Shown: positions 52,177 through 62,395, counted from the stretch's first letter. The stretch: DNA of 64,000 bases from Microbulbifer marinus (GCF_900107725.1 NZ_FNQO01000001.1:1-64000); one strand, 5' to 3'. A program made the numbers and translations. The notes: a model not told the origin generated them from the letters alone.

Positions 52177-52983
52177 ATGGAAAGGACGCAAATACTGGTA
52201 CCTCTGGCATTGACTGCGCTCTCTGCCTCGCTGCCTGTTACCGGAGTGGCGCAACCTGCCGATGTTGGCGTGTCATCGCCGGAGGTGCTTCCGGCTGTCT
52301 ATAGCGCTGGAACCGTGATGGTGCGTGTTGGCGCCTCGTATATCGAGCCCGATGACGATACCGGCAAGTGGCGCTTCAATCGGAATGTCTACCCATTTCT
52401 GGATGGGCTCAGATACGACATCGACAGCGAAACCACCTGGAACGTGACGGCCGGCTTCATGCCGATCGACCACTTCTCGGTGGAGGTCGGCTATATCGGC
52501 AATTCCGAACACGATGTGGATTTATTTGGCCTGCAAAGTCCTTTCGAACGAGACAGAATCAAGGCAGGAGATATCGAACGGCGTACCGGGCTGCTGATGT
52601 TCAACTGGTTTCCAGTCTGTATCGAATCCTGGGTGCAGCCATACGTGGGTATCGGCGGCCACTACACGGACTTCGATAATGTGAGATTCAGTTTCGACGC
52701 CAATGATTACTTTGCCCTGGTGTCGGACGGCATTGGTCAGGCGAGATTGTTTGTCGAAGATACCTGGGGATGGGCGGGTCAGCTCGGTGTTGACGTCATG
52801 TTCGGGCGCGACAGCAACTGGCTGGTCAATGTCGCAGTTCAGTATCTGGATGTCGAGTTCGATGCCGACCTGCATTTTACGGTTCCCAGTGAAATCGATC
52901 CCAGGCTCTTCGTTAATGCGGCCAGAACAGATGTGGAGTTCGACCCGTGGATCTACAACCTCGGTATCGGCTATAAGTTCTGA
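52177..52983 (+). CDS. OmpW-like outer-membrane beta-barrel protein 3
   Basis: A 268-residue paralogue of gene 2, ending GIGYKF, with a signal peptide of about 24 residues. I place the start at 52177 because the alignment with genes 1 and 2 puts MERTQILVPLAL against MKMTRILAPMAL; an ATG at 52162 is in the position of the others' ribosome-binding site. That site reads GGAT here instead of GGAG, so translation may be weaker. The TAGA-TGA element and TTGCTGTT loop sequence are present upstream, but the hairpin arms no longer pair well. No terminator follows. Confidence 0.82.
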   Translation: MERTQILVPLALTALSASLPVTGVAQPADVGVSSPEVLPAVYSAGTVMVRVGASYIEPDDDTGKWRFNRNVYPFLDGLRYDIDSETTWNVTAGFMPIDHFSVEVGYIGNSEHDVDLFGLQSPFERDRIKAGDIERRTGLLMFNWFPVCIESWVQPYVGIGGHYTDFDNVRFSFDANDYFALVSDGIGQARLFVEDTWGWAGQLGVDVMFGRDSNWLVNVAVQYLDVEFDADLHFTVPSEIDPRLFVNAARTDVEFDPWIYNLGIGYKF

Positions 52984-53138
52984 TTGCCAGTCATTCGCTG
53001 ACAGAATCCATGCGTGAATATCAGGTTCGCGCGCACTCGAATGGTCCGGCGCGCGCTTCGGTTGCGTGGCTGAACTTCTTTGCGCCCCGCATGGGGGAAT
53101 ACACCGTACCGAATAGTCCAGGATTCCAGGCCCTAAAC

Positions 53139-53411
53139 ATGACCTCACCCGTCGTCGCCAATAACCTGCCCAAGCGTGTGCACCTGGAGGCGGGCAAAGC
53201 CTACTTCTTCTGTGTCTGTGGTCGCTCCGCCACACAGCCATTCTGCGACGGCAGCCACAAGGACACGGACCTGAAACCGCTGAGGTTCACCGTGGAGGAG
53301 AGCGGTGATTTCTGGCTGTGTTGCTGCAAGCACACCGAGAACCGCCCCTTCTGCGACGGTCACCACAACCAGTTCACGCCGGCGGATGTGGGGCAGGAGA
53401 GGGCGCTGTAA
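53139..53411 (+). CDS. Twin CDGSH iron-sulfur domain protein
   Basis: A 90-residue protein with two CDGSH-type [2Fe-2S] motifs: CVCGRSATQPFCDGSH (C25, C27, C36, H40) and CCCKHTENRPFCDGHH (C61 and C63, C72, H76). Both keep the 3Cys-1His ligand set. Bacterial twin-CDGSH proteins are cytosolic and may serve in electron transfer or cluster transfer. The ATG at 53139 is preferred; in-frame starts further upstream (53010, 53091) would add residues without family match. Confidence 0.82.
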   Translation: MTSPVVANNLPKRVHLEAGKAYFFCVCGRSATQPFCDGSHKDTDLKPLRFTVEESGDFWLCCCKHTENRPFCDGHHNQFTPADVGQERAL

Positions 53412-53538
53412 TAAGCGGTAATCGGACTGCAGTCGCCTCCCGCCACACTTGTGATACCATCGTCCCTTGCCGCGCCACGCACGGAAGCAGTGGTAGTGCT
53501 TGCCAATAACGATATAACGATGACACGGGCTATTAGGG

Positions 53539-55266
53539 ATGAAACGGGCATTTACCTTCTGGGGACTGCTGTGGCTCTGCCTGTGCGGCAGCGTCTACGG
53601 GGAAACCCTCACAGTCACCCCGGATCTGCAACCAACATCACTGACACCGGTCCTGCGCCTGCTGGAAGACAGTAGCGGCGAGCTGGATTTTGCCCAGCTG
53701 CAGACACCGGAATACCAGGCCAGGCTGACAGCCTGGGACCAGCCCGCGGCCAACTTCGGCTACTCCCGCTCCGCCTACTGGGTGTCCTTCACCCTGCGCA
53801 ACCCCACCGAACAGCCGCTGACACTGCTGATCCGGCAGGATTACCCGCTGATCGATTACCTGGATTTTTGGGCCCGGGACGACAGCGGCAACTGGGTCAA
53901 GACCGCCACCGGCGACCGTCTGCCCTTTGCCAGTCGGCCGCTGAATCTGCGGGAATTCATGTTCCCGGTCACACTGCCCGCGCAGAGCGAGCGCAGCTTT
54001 TACCTGCGCTTTGCCTCCCAGGGCGCGTTGAATATCGGCTTGTCCGTCAGTAGCGAGACTGCCTACCTATCCAAACTGGAAGTCGAACAGCTGTTCCTGG
54101 GTATCTACTACGGCGGCTTCCTGGTGCTGGTGATCTACAACCTGTTCCTGTTTATGGCGGTGCGGGACCGGGCCTATGTCTATTACATGGGCTATGTGCT
54201 CAGCTACGGCCTCTACTTCGGTGCGCTGAACGGTGTCTCTTTCCAGTTTGTCTGGCCTGACAATCCCTGGCTCGCCAATGAAAGCCTGGTGTTCATGCTG
54301 GGGCTGACGCTGATATCGGGCGTCCAGTTCGGGCGCGAGATCTGTGCCGGCAGACAGCTGGCGCCGCGCACTGACCGGCTTGCGCGCCTGCTGCTGTACA
54401 TCATGATACCGCTGACGGTTATTGCCCCCTTCGTCAGTTATCGGTTGATGGTCACCGCCTTCACGATATTCGCGCTGATTACCAGTGTGCTGCTGATGGT
54501 GATGGGGGCGATCAGTCTGCTGCGGGGTTCAATCTCGGCGCGCTACTTTATGGTGGGCTGGGTCGCGCTGCTCGCCAGTGTCGTTGTTTATGTATTCAAG
54601 ACCTTCGGCTGGCTGCCCCACAACCCTTTCACCCACAACGCGTTTCAGGTGGCCGCGCTGATCGAGATGGTGCTGCTGTCGCTGGCACTGGGGGCGCGGG
54701 TCAACGAGATCCGCAAGCGCGGCTACATCGACGAGCTGTCCCACCTGTACAACCGTCGTTATTTCGAGGAACAGCTGCCGCGGGAATTCAGCTTCGCCGT
54801 GCACTCGTCGACGCCGCTGTCGCTGTTGATGCTCGACCTGGACCACTTCAAGGCCATCAATGACCATTACGGCCACCGCCAGGGCGACCGCGCCATCCGC
54901 GCCATCGGCGACCTGGTGCTGAAGCAGGTACGCAAACCGGTGCTGCCCTGCCGCTACGGCGGCGAGGAATTCGCGATATTGCTGCCGCGCACCAGCGAGG
55001 AGCAGGCGGCGGTCATTGCGCAGCGCCTGGTGCGCAGGGTGGCGGAGCTGGATCTGTACGAGATGCCACTGACAGTCAGTATCGGCGTAGCCAGCCTGGA
55101 GCGCGGCAACTTCGATGCGGCACTGCAGCTGTTCGAGGCCGCGGATATGGCGCTGTACCGGGCCAAGCAGCAGGGCCGTAACCGGGTCGTGGTGAGTGCG
55201 CCGGAGGTCGGGCAGGCAGATGCCGGCGCAGTGACAAAAAGGCGGGAACCCGCGCAGGTTCAATAA
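53539..55266 (+). CDS. 7TMR-DISM membrane diguanylate cyclase
   Basis: A 575-residue sensor. A signal peptide is followed by a periplasmic 7TMR-DISMED2-like domain (about 30-180, YSRSAYWVSFTLRN), seven membrane helices (about 185-395) and a C-terminal GGDEF domain whose active site reads RYGGEEF (472-478). SHLYNRRYFEEQL and LDLDHFKAINDHYGH are typical. It should synthesise cyclic di-GMP in response to a periplasmic ligand. No RXXD inhibitory site precedes GGEEF. The gene stands alone. Confidence 0.92.
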   Translation: MKRAFTFWGLLWLCLCGSVYGETLTVTPDLQPTSLTPVLRLLEDSSGELDFAQLQTPEYQARLTAWDQPAANFGYSRSAYWVSFTLRNPTEQPLTLLIRQDYPLIDYLDFWARDDSGNWVKTATGDRLPFASRPLNLREFMFPVTLPAQSERSFYLRFASQGALNIGLSVSSETAYLSKLEVEQLFLGIYYGGFLVLVIYNLFLFMAVRDRAYVYYMGYVLSYGLYFGALNGVSFQFVWPDNPWLANESLVFMLGLTLISGVQFGREICAGRQLAPRTDRLARLLLYIMIPLTVIAPFVSYRLMVTAFTIFALITSVLLMVMGAISLLRGSISARYFMVGWVALLASVVVYVFKTFGWLPHNPFTHNAFQVAALIEMVLLSLALGARVNEIRKRGYIDELSHLYNRRYFEEQLPREFSFAVHSSTPLSLLMLDLDHFKAINDHYGHRQGDRAIRAIGDLVLKQVRKPVLPCRYGGEEFAILLPRTSEEQAAVIAQRLVRRVAELDLYEMPLTVSIGVASLERGNFDAALQLFEAADMALYRAKQQGRNRVVVSAPEVGQADAGAVTKRREPAQVQ

Positions 55267-55543
55267 TCGCGGTTATCCAAAATTGCGTGACGTGGCGCTA
55301 CCCGAACGCTCGCTTTCCTTTCTGTTATTTTTCGGGCTCCGGCACATTCTCCGAAGAAAAGTTACACGCCAATTTATCCCTATTGTTCTACTCAAGCTAT
55401 GGCATTAATCGCTCGAAGCGGAGATAGTTACTCCGCCCTTATTGGCGCCAAAGGAATAGCGCCATCGTCGAAATTTCTCGGTTTTTTAACTGCAAAATCG
55501 GGGTTTTGACGCGTTTAAAAAAAACAAACAGAGGAATGTTGCC
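55267..55543. promoter_or_regulatory. AT-rich upstream region of the EEP-like gene
   Basis: This holds ACACGCCAAT (55365-55374, like the OmpW-upstream motif), a hairpin GCGGAG/CTCCGC (55418-55423 with 55431-55436), the palindrome TTGGCGCCAA (55442-55451) and A/T runs. A ribosome-binding GAGGA precedes the GTG by 8 nt. The density of small palindromes suggests control, but I cannot define a promoter. Confidence 0.45.
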
Positions 55544-56479
55544 GTGCCCATCTTTGCCTACCAGTCCCTGAACTCCAACTCCAGTACCGAACACGGCATC
55601 AGCGCCTCGAACTCGCAGCATTTCACCCGTATGACCCACGACTCCATCGCCGCGAACAGCAGCCGCTGGATGCTGAGCATGCCCACCGCCGACGGCGTTG
55701 CGCCGCATGTGCCGGTGCACGGCCCCGCCGAGCTGTTGTCGACAGCCCAGCAGGGTTACATGGCCAAGGGGCGGCACGACGATGCCAGCTTCCTGGCGAT
55801 GGTACAGGGCAAGGCTCGCCAGACCCACCAGCAGCTGATCCGCGCGCTGGGCGGTTGCGATCTGCTCGTGTACGGCGAACTGGACGGTAGCCACAGTGCG
55901 TGGAACTCCATGCAGCAGAACGCCGGCCAGCTGTTTTCCGTCTCCTCGGCCAGCAAGGCGTGCAACTGTTTCAGCGTGCACGCCGCCAACAACAGCCAGC
56001 ACCGCGCCCTGGGTGAGGGCTTTGGCTGGGTTGCCATCAGGACCGGTAACGTCAATGCGGTATTCGTTCATGTGCCCAATGCCATCGCCAAGAGTGAATC
56101 CGCCGCGGTGGATTTCTACAAGGGGATCAACAACCACCTGCTGCACCTGGGGGCGGGGCAGATCGATATCATTATGGGCGATACCAACCAGCCGAGTAAC
56201 GGCTTCACCCAGCGGATCCTCGGCAGGGCGGTGGGGCAGGCCTTCGCCGATGCGCACCCGGGCGCCACCATCCAGCCCTATGATTCCTACCAGCGCAGCT
56301 TCGGCGGGACTAACAGTACCGGCAGTCGCAAGTACGATGTGGCCGTGTACAACACCGCGACCGTGGGGGTGGACAACATGGTCTACCTATCCCAGTGCAC
56401 GCCGGTATCCGGCCAGAACGGCAGCAGTGCCGCGGCGGTTACCGATCACATGGGCATTGGTATCGAGGTGGTGAAATGA
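55544..56479 (+). CDS. Divergent EEP-fold (endonuclease/exonuclease/phosphatase) protein
   Basis: A 311-residue protein without signal peptide or membrane helix. It is weakly reminiscent of the EEP fold: CDLLVYGELDGS (E112, in the LQE position), VFVHVPN (H176), IIMGDTNQPS (D213 and N215, in the GDFN position), KYDVAVYN, and VTDHMGIGIEV (D301-H302, in the SDH position). The order and spacing of these fit the family, and the rest is unrecognisable. It is rich in S, N, H and A. A nuclease or phosphodiesterase role is inferred; it could also be an inactive relative. The start is GTG at 55544. Confidence 0.55.
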   Translation: MPIFAYQSLNSNSSTEHGISASNSQHFTRMTHDSIAANSSRWMLSMPTADGVAPHVPVHGPAELLSTAQQGYMAKGRHDDASFLAMVQGKARQTHQQLIRALGGCDLLVYGELDGSHSAWNSMQQNAGQLFSVSSASKACNCFSVHAANNSQHRALGEGFGWVAIRTGNVNAVFVHVPNAIAKSESAAVDFYKGINNHLLHLGAGQIDIIMGDTNQPSNGFTQRILGRAVGQAFADAHPGATIQPYDSYQRSFGGTNSTGSRKYDVAVYNTATVGVDNMVYLSQCTPVSGQNGSSAAAVTDHMGIGIEVVK

Positions 56480-56549
56480 TCCACCGGAATCATCACGCTT
56501 GATGGCTTATCCTGTTCGCCGAGTAAATGGATAGCAGGGCAGGCAAGTG

Positions 56550-57047
56550 ATGAGTCATACGGCGGATCAAGATCCTCAGGCGGCACAGCACCGCAAATTC
56601 CTCGCCCGCGCACTGGAGCTGGCGCGCGACAATGTCGTGCACGAGGGCGGTCGCCCGTTCGGCGCGGTGCTGGTGCGCGATGGCGAAATTATCGCCGAGG
56701 GCGTCAACACCATTCATATCAACGGCGACCTCACCGGCCACGCGGAACTCGAAGCCATGCGCCGCGCCACCATCGAGGCGGGCGAACCGCGCCTTGATGG
56801 CTGCACTATCTACGCCAGCGGCCACCCGTGCCCGATGTGCCTGTCGGCCATGTATCTGGCTGGCGTCAGCGCCGTCTACTACGCCTGCTCACAGGAAGAC
56901 GGCGAGCCCTACGGCCTCTCCAGCGCCGACATCTACCGTGAACTCACGCTGCCGGCGCCGCAGCGCCAATTACAAATGGAATATCTACCGCTCGCCGAAG
57001 GGCCTGCGCTGTACCGGGACTGGCAGGCGCGCAAGGATCGAGAATAA
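56550..57047 (+). CDS. Nucleoside/nucleobase deaminase (guanine deaminase-like)
   Basis: A 165-residue zinc deaminase of the CDA superfamily. The catalytic pair is HAELEAM (HAE) and PCPMCLSAMYLAG (PCXXC). The sequence around RPFGAVLVRDGEI and CTIYASGHPCPMC fits guanine or cytosine deaminases and TadA relatives, but the substrate is not certain. It lacks the extra C-terminal features of TadA. The ATG at 56550 is chosen over a GTG one codon earlier. Confidence 0.87.
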   Translation: MSHTADQDPQAAQHRKFLARALELARDNVVHEGGRPFGAVLVRDGEIIAEGVNTIHINGDLTGHAELEAMRRATIEAGEPRLDGCTIYASGHPCPMCLSAMYLAGVSAVYYACSQEDGEPYGLSSADIYRELTLPAPQRQLQMEYLPLAEGPALYRDWQARKDRE

Positions 57048-57292
57048 GTACCCGGTAATGTGCAGTGTGAATAGCCGTTTTGGTTACTGAATATTGAAAG
57101 TCGTTAGGGGTAACAGGGCGTCAGTCACAAGCTGGTATATGTTGATAGAGCAACTGGCCCATTCTAATTGTGCAATACGGTTGGAAGCTTGTCGTATTGT
57201 GCGTTTTCTCGGAGAACGCGTTGCCGGTTATTGTGTAAATAATAAATAATACGCAGTTTGCTATTGTGCCATTTGATAGTTTGAGAGGCAGC
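57048..57292. other. AT-richer spacer
   Basis: 245 nt. CAATACG (57174-57180) and CGTATTG (57194-57200) can pair. No gene. The lower GC content marks the start of a compositionally different stretch. Confidence 0.4.
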
Positions 57293-57973
57293 ATGGCTAT
57301 GCTGGTTATCGTCGTTTCCGTTGTTTTTTTTATCGTGGTTTCTACAGTGAGTGGAGCCTTGGTCCTTAGGGCCGCGGGTATCGGTATCCCTGCGATTCAG
57401 CTTGGTGTGTGGGGTCCTAAGGTAAAGGGCCGCATAGGAGAATCAACTGTATCGCTGAGCCCTTGGCTTTTCAGCGGTAGTGTGACCTTCAAGGATGCCG
57501 GCAATATCGACAATTACGGCAATGTGCCCGGCGAGCTATTCAGTTCTCTCGGTCGCCTTCCAAGGGCATTTATGATGCTGGTCGGCCCTGCCGTGATCCT
57601 ATTCTGCTCAGTGCTGATCATCGGCAGCGAAGCCGTGCAGGCCTTCACTGCGGCGTTTTATCAGATCCCGCGCGGTGCATTAAGTCCGTTCACTTATGCG
57701 CAGAAGTTGTTGGCGAGTTTTTGGCCGGTCGTCAGCGAATCGCCTCTTGAAGCTGCCGCTCTGGTGATGGGCAAGATTGCGGCACTCGCATTCATGCCGA
57801 TTCCGCCTTTCAGTGGTGGCCAGGCGCTCATGGAGCTATCCCGAAGCAAGGGTGCTACACACGGTCGTAGCGCTATGGTTTTTCTACAACTGGGAATGCT
57901 TATAGTGCTTCTGCTAGTAGTGTCCTGGATCGCCGCATTGGGGTATTCGTTAGTGCACAGCGGAGCTATATAA
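57293..57973 (+). CDS. Site-2 protease (M50) homologue with lost catalytic motifs
   Basis: A 226-residue membrane protein that follows the RseP/site-2 protease layout without the PDZ insert: first helix, then SGALVLRAAGIGIPAIQLGVWGP-like text, LSPWLFSGSVTF, LPRAFMMLVGPAVILFCSV, and a final helix with MPIPPFSGGQALMEL. The zinc motif HEXXH reads STVSG (residues 17-21 area) and the third ligand in LDGG is S (FSGG). All zinc ligands are therefore absent and the protein should be inactive as a protease. It may be a pseudo-enzyme adaptor. The ATG at 57293 follows GAGAGG. Confidence 0.7.
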   Translation: MAMLVIVVSVVFFIVVSTVSGALVLRAAGIGIPAIQLGVWGPKVKGRIGESTVSLSPWLFSGSVTFKDAGNIDNYGNVPGELFSSLGRLPRAFMMLVGPAVILFCSVLIIGSEAVQAFTAAFYQIPRGALSPFTYAQKLLASFWPVVSESPLEAAALVMGKIAALAFMPIPPFSGGQALMELSRSKGATHGRSAMVFLQLGMLIVLLLVVSWIAALGYSLVHSGAI

Positions 57974-58099
57974 GGGCGCAATGCAGTCGATGTCTCATTT
58001 TGCGTGCTTTTGCAGCGTCGCTTCGCTGCCATGATCGTGAAACAAGCACACAGAGAATGCGGCCGCTATGTATGTCGTTCTAATTCCTGAGGTGATTCA

Positions 58100-58498
58100 G
58101 TGCTAAGAGGGTTAAACCATATCACCATTGCAGTAAATGATTTGCGGCGTTCATTGAATTTCTACACAAATCTGCTGGAAATGAAGCCGCATGTTCGCTG
58201 GGACAGCGGGGCAGACCTTAGCTTGGGTGATGTTTGGCTTTGTCTGTCACATGATGAAGCAAAGCGCAGTCAGGATTACTGTCATTTAGCATTTGATGTG
58301 CCTGAGGATAATTTCAACGCGGTTTCTGAGAAGCATCGCGCAGCAAATGTGGCTGAATGGAAACAAAATAGTAGTGAAGGAAGTTCACTTTATTTTCTAG
58401 ACCCTAACGGTCATAAGTTAGAGATTCATAGTGGTAGCTTAGAAAGTCGTTTGGAGTCTCTCAAATCCAAGCCGTTTCCAGGGCTGGTATGGATGTAG
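58100..58498 (+). CDS. fosA: FosA-family glutathione transferase (fosfomycin resistance type)
   Basis: A 132-residue vicinal-oxygen-chelate protein. The metal ligands H7, H62 and E108 and the catalytic T9, K88, Y98 and R117 all match FosA, as do EWKQN-SEG and YFLDPNGHKLE. FosA adds glutathione to fosfomycin. The start is GTG at 58100 with GAGG upstream. GC is about 45% by hand count over 58141-58500, well below the roughly 60% of neighbours, which suggests acquisition. Activity is untested; some VOC relatives lack it, but the ligand set is complete. Confidence 0.85.
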   Translation: MLRGLNHITIAVNDLRRSLNFYTNLLEMKPHVRWDSGADLSLGDVWLCLSHDEAKRSQDYCHLAFDVPEDNFNAVSEKHRAANVAEWKQNSSEGSSLYFLDPNGHKLEIHSGSLESRLESLKSKPFPGLVWM

Positions 58499-58523
58499 GC
58501 AAATGTTGCAAGTCAATTAACTT

Positions 58524-58555
58524 CGCGCCTTCGCCGCCGGGTGTGATAAGGCGCG
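58524..58555. terminator. Hairpin between fosA-like and aac(3)-like genes
   Basis: CGCGCCTT pairs with AAGGCGCG (8 bp) over a 16-nt loop, without a T run. It might end the fosA-like transcript or be a recombination-site remnant; no integron attC core (GTTRRRY/RYYYAAC) was found. Confidence 0.4.
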
Positions 58556-58590
58556 CTGATCCGTGGTGTAATACCGATTAGGAGTGTTTA

Positions 58591-59058
58591 GTGTCGATAA
58601 TCATTCACCATCTCAAGTCTGACGACGTCTCTCTGATGGAAGCGCTAACCACGATATTCGGCGAAGCTTTTGGCGACGCAGACACCTACACCGGGAATCG
58701 TCCGAGTGCGGATTACCTTCGGCGGCTGCTGGGTGGTGACTCGTTCATTGCGCTGGCCGCTTTGAAGAATGGCAGTGTTGTCGGCGGCATTGCGGCCTAC
58801 GAGCTTAAAAAATTTGAACAAGAACGCAGTGAAGTCTATATCTACGATCTGGCCGTCTCAGCAGCGCATCGGCGCGAAGGTATTGCTTCGAAATTGATCG
58901 AAGAACTGAAGAGGGTCGCGGCAGAGCGCGGGGCTTATGTCGTCTTCGTCCAGGCCGATACCGGCATCGAAGACGAGCCCGCCATCGCGCTGTATACGAA
59001 ATTGGGAACGCGTGAAGATGTCCTGCACTTCGACATTGCGATCGAGGGAAACAACTGA
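58591..59058 (+). CDS. AAC(3)-I-type aminoglycoside N-acetyltransferase family protein
   Basis: A 155-residue GNAT enzyme close to the AAC(3)-I family: FGEAFGDADTYTGNRPSADY, SFIALAAL, KFEQERSEVYIYDLAVS, the acetyl-CoA loop HRREGIASKL, GAYVVFVQADTG and ALYTKLGTREDVLHFDI. AAC(3)-I enzymes acetylate gentamicin-type aminoglycosides. Environmental relatives often have weaker or unknown activity. The start is GTG at 58591, AGGAG 7 nt upstream. It is next to the FosA-like gene on the same strand. Confidence 0.85.
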   Translation: MSIIIHHLKSDDVSLMEALTTIFGEAFGDADTYTGNRPSADYLRRLLGGDSFIALAALKNGSVVGGIAAYELKKFEQERSEVYIYDLAVSAAHRREGIASKLIEELKRVAAERGAYVVFVQADTGIEDEPAIALYTKLGTREDVLHFDIAIEGNN

Positions 59059-59138
59059 CACAACGCGACAACCGGTACCAGGGAGCAATCCGCTTCGCGA
59101 TCTTGGAATATTAACTCACTAAGAATCGGACACTGATA

Positions 59139-59603
59139 ATGCCACTTCTATCCGGCGGCTGCGCCTGCGGCAAGGTCCGCTACGAATGCTCGGAAAAGCC
59201 GATAGTCCAGCTGATCTGCCATTGCCGCGACTGCCAGCATGCCAGCGGCGCTGCCTTCGCGGCGACGATGTTCGTGCCGGCCGATCGGTTGGAATACAAA
59301 ATTGATACCGAGTTGCACTTCTACGATGTGCAGGCGGAAAGCGGGCGCACGTTGCGCAGGAATTCCTGCGGCGAGTGCGGCTCGCCGATATCGGCCCATT
59401 GGCCGGATATGCCCGGGGTGGTATTGCTGGCCGTGGGCGGCCTCGATGACCAGAGTGTGTTCGAGCCGACCCACGAGGTGTGGGTCTCCCGTGCGGAGGC
59501 CTGGCATCCGTTCCTGCCGCACACCGTCAAGCTGGACGAGGGGCCGACGGACGACGTGGTGCGCGATCCGTTGCGTGCCTATTTTTCCTCGCGCCGGGGC
59601 TGA
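59139..59603 (+). CDS. GFA/CENP-V family zinc-binding protein
   Basis: A 154-residue protein with the GFA zinc motifs: GGCACGKVRYEC (C8, C10), ICHCRDCQ (C27, C29, C32) and RRNSCGECGSPI. The family includes the glutathione-dependent formaldehyde-activating enzyme and many unassigned proteins. Actual substrate unknown. Confidence 0.9.
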   Translation: MPLLSGGCACGKVRYECSEKPIVQLICHCRDCQHASGAAFAATMFVPADRLEYKIDTELHFYDVQAESGRTLRRNSCGECGSPISAHWPDMPGVVLLAVGGLDDQSVFEPTHEVWVSRAEAWHPFLPHTVKLDEGPTDDVVRDPLRAYFSSRRG

Positions 59604-59635
59604 TATTCCGTTCGCCGGGGCTGAAGGCTCAGACG

Positions 59636-60310
59636 CTATTTTTGCGCAGTCATGCCCTTGGCCCACTGCTTGGTGATATTGAAAAACAGCGAGTATTCCC
59701 TGCCGGTTTCCGGATCCCGGACTTTCATCTGATCGAAGACACCCTGTTCGCCCTGCACCAACGACTGATCGACGATCTCCAGCTCCTGCAACTGCAGAAA
59801 CGCGCGTAGCTCCTGCGTACTGTAAGTCTCGAATGCGGTTTCCATGGTCTTGCCGTTGCCGGTGGCACGGATGGCGTCCATGAAGCCGTTCAGGGCGAAC
59901 TTGTATTGTTCTGCGACCTGCCGGTTGCCGAGCATCCTGTTGCAGACCATGCCCAGGTAATGGCCGGTGAGGCTGGTGAAGTTGGCGGCGACGATTTTCG
60001 CAGCGGCCTGAGCGCAGGCCTTCCCGTTACCCTTGTGCATCTGGTTGATGCCGTACTTCATGACGTCATAGACGGGATCCATATAGGGGGCGTAGCGGCG
60101 GGTGGTGGTGTAGGCCTCGCGCACACGCTGGAAATCGGCGGTTTCCGCCTGATCACCCTTCTGTCTCAGGGTCGCGAGAGACTGCTTATACCAGTCAGCG
60201 TTAGCATTTTCGGCCAGTGCCGCAGCCTCGGGTGAGGGCGCCTCGTCGGTTGGGGTGGTGCTGGCGCAAGCCGCGAGCAACACGAGGCTGGCGAGGGCAA
60301 GGTATTTCAT
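59636..60310 (-). CDS. Putative DUF4919-type lipoprotein
   Basis: A 224-residue protein with lipobox LLAAC (cysteine about 15) and an all-helical TPR-like body (ADFQRVREAYTTTRRYAPYM, GKACAQAAAKIVAANFTSLTGHYLGMVC). The C-terminal RDPETGREYSLFFNITKQWAKGM agrees with DUF4919. Function unknown. The ATG at 60310 is chosen because AGGAG stands 8 nt upstream and the signal peptide then starts correctly. Confidence 0.7.
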   Translation of the reverse strand: MKYLALASLVLLAACASTTPTDEAPSPEAAALAENANADWYKQSLATLRQKGDQAETADFQRVREAYTTTRRYAPYMDPVYDVMKYGINQMHKGNGKACAQAAAKIVAANFTSLTGHYLGMVCNRMLGNRQVAEQYKFALNGFMDAIRATGNGKTMETAFETYSTQELRAFLQLQELEIVDQSLVQGEQGVFDQMKVRDPETGREYSLFFNITKQWAKGMTAQK

Positions 60311-60598
60311 GGCGCGGCTCCTGCAATGGTCGGTATGGTTATTTTTTGCACCGCTGTGGCGCATGGGCTCTAAGCCGTTTGATTATCGGCCGGCTGCGTC
60401 CGTTGATCAATTTTGTGCATGGGTACTGGAGATGATTAATAAAAAGCAGCCTTCAGTTGCCTTTTTTATTTGGTCTTTTGGAGAACACTTAGCTATTGAT
60501 CGGGAAGCTGAACTGCGCTCCTTCGCGCACACCGCTGGCCGGCCAGCGCTTGCTGCAGAAGCGCAACGAGTCCGGACCTCAGGTGTGCCGGGCATTGA
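60311..60598. other. Spacer 3' of recQ
   Basis: An AAAAAGCA-TTGCC-TTTTTT bidirectional hairpin lies at 60441-60467 and may terminate recQ (minus strand). A plus-strand frame (60255-60605) runs through it and opposite the lipoprotein gene, and I do not consider it real. Confidence 0.5.
60441..60467 (-). terminator. Bidirectional terminator-like hairpin after recQ
   Basis: A-rich and T-rich arms flank GGCAACTGAAGGCTGC on the minus strand, with a T run on either strand. The stem has one bulge. Confidence 0.5.

Positions 60599-62395
<1,797 letters not shown>

Noticed and set aside
57066-57265. A recombination or attachment site in the AT-richer spacer.
   Set aside because: Only a 7-bp inverted pair is present and there is no matching copy elsewhere in the window.
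58499-59138. Possible integron attC sites around the fosA-like and aac(3)-like genes.
   Set aside because: No GTTRRRY/RYYYAAC core pair was found, and the inverted repeat at 58524-58555 lacks the bipartite attC layout.
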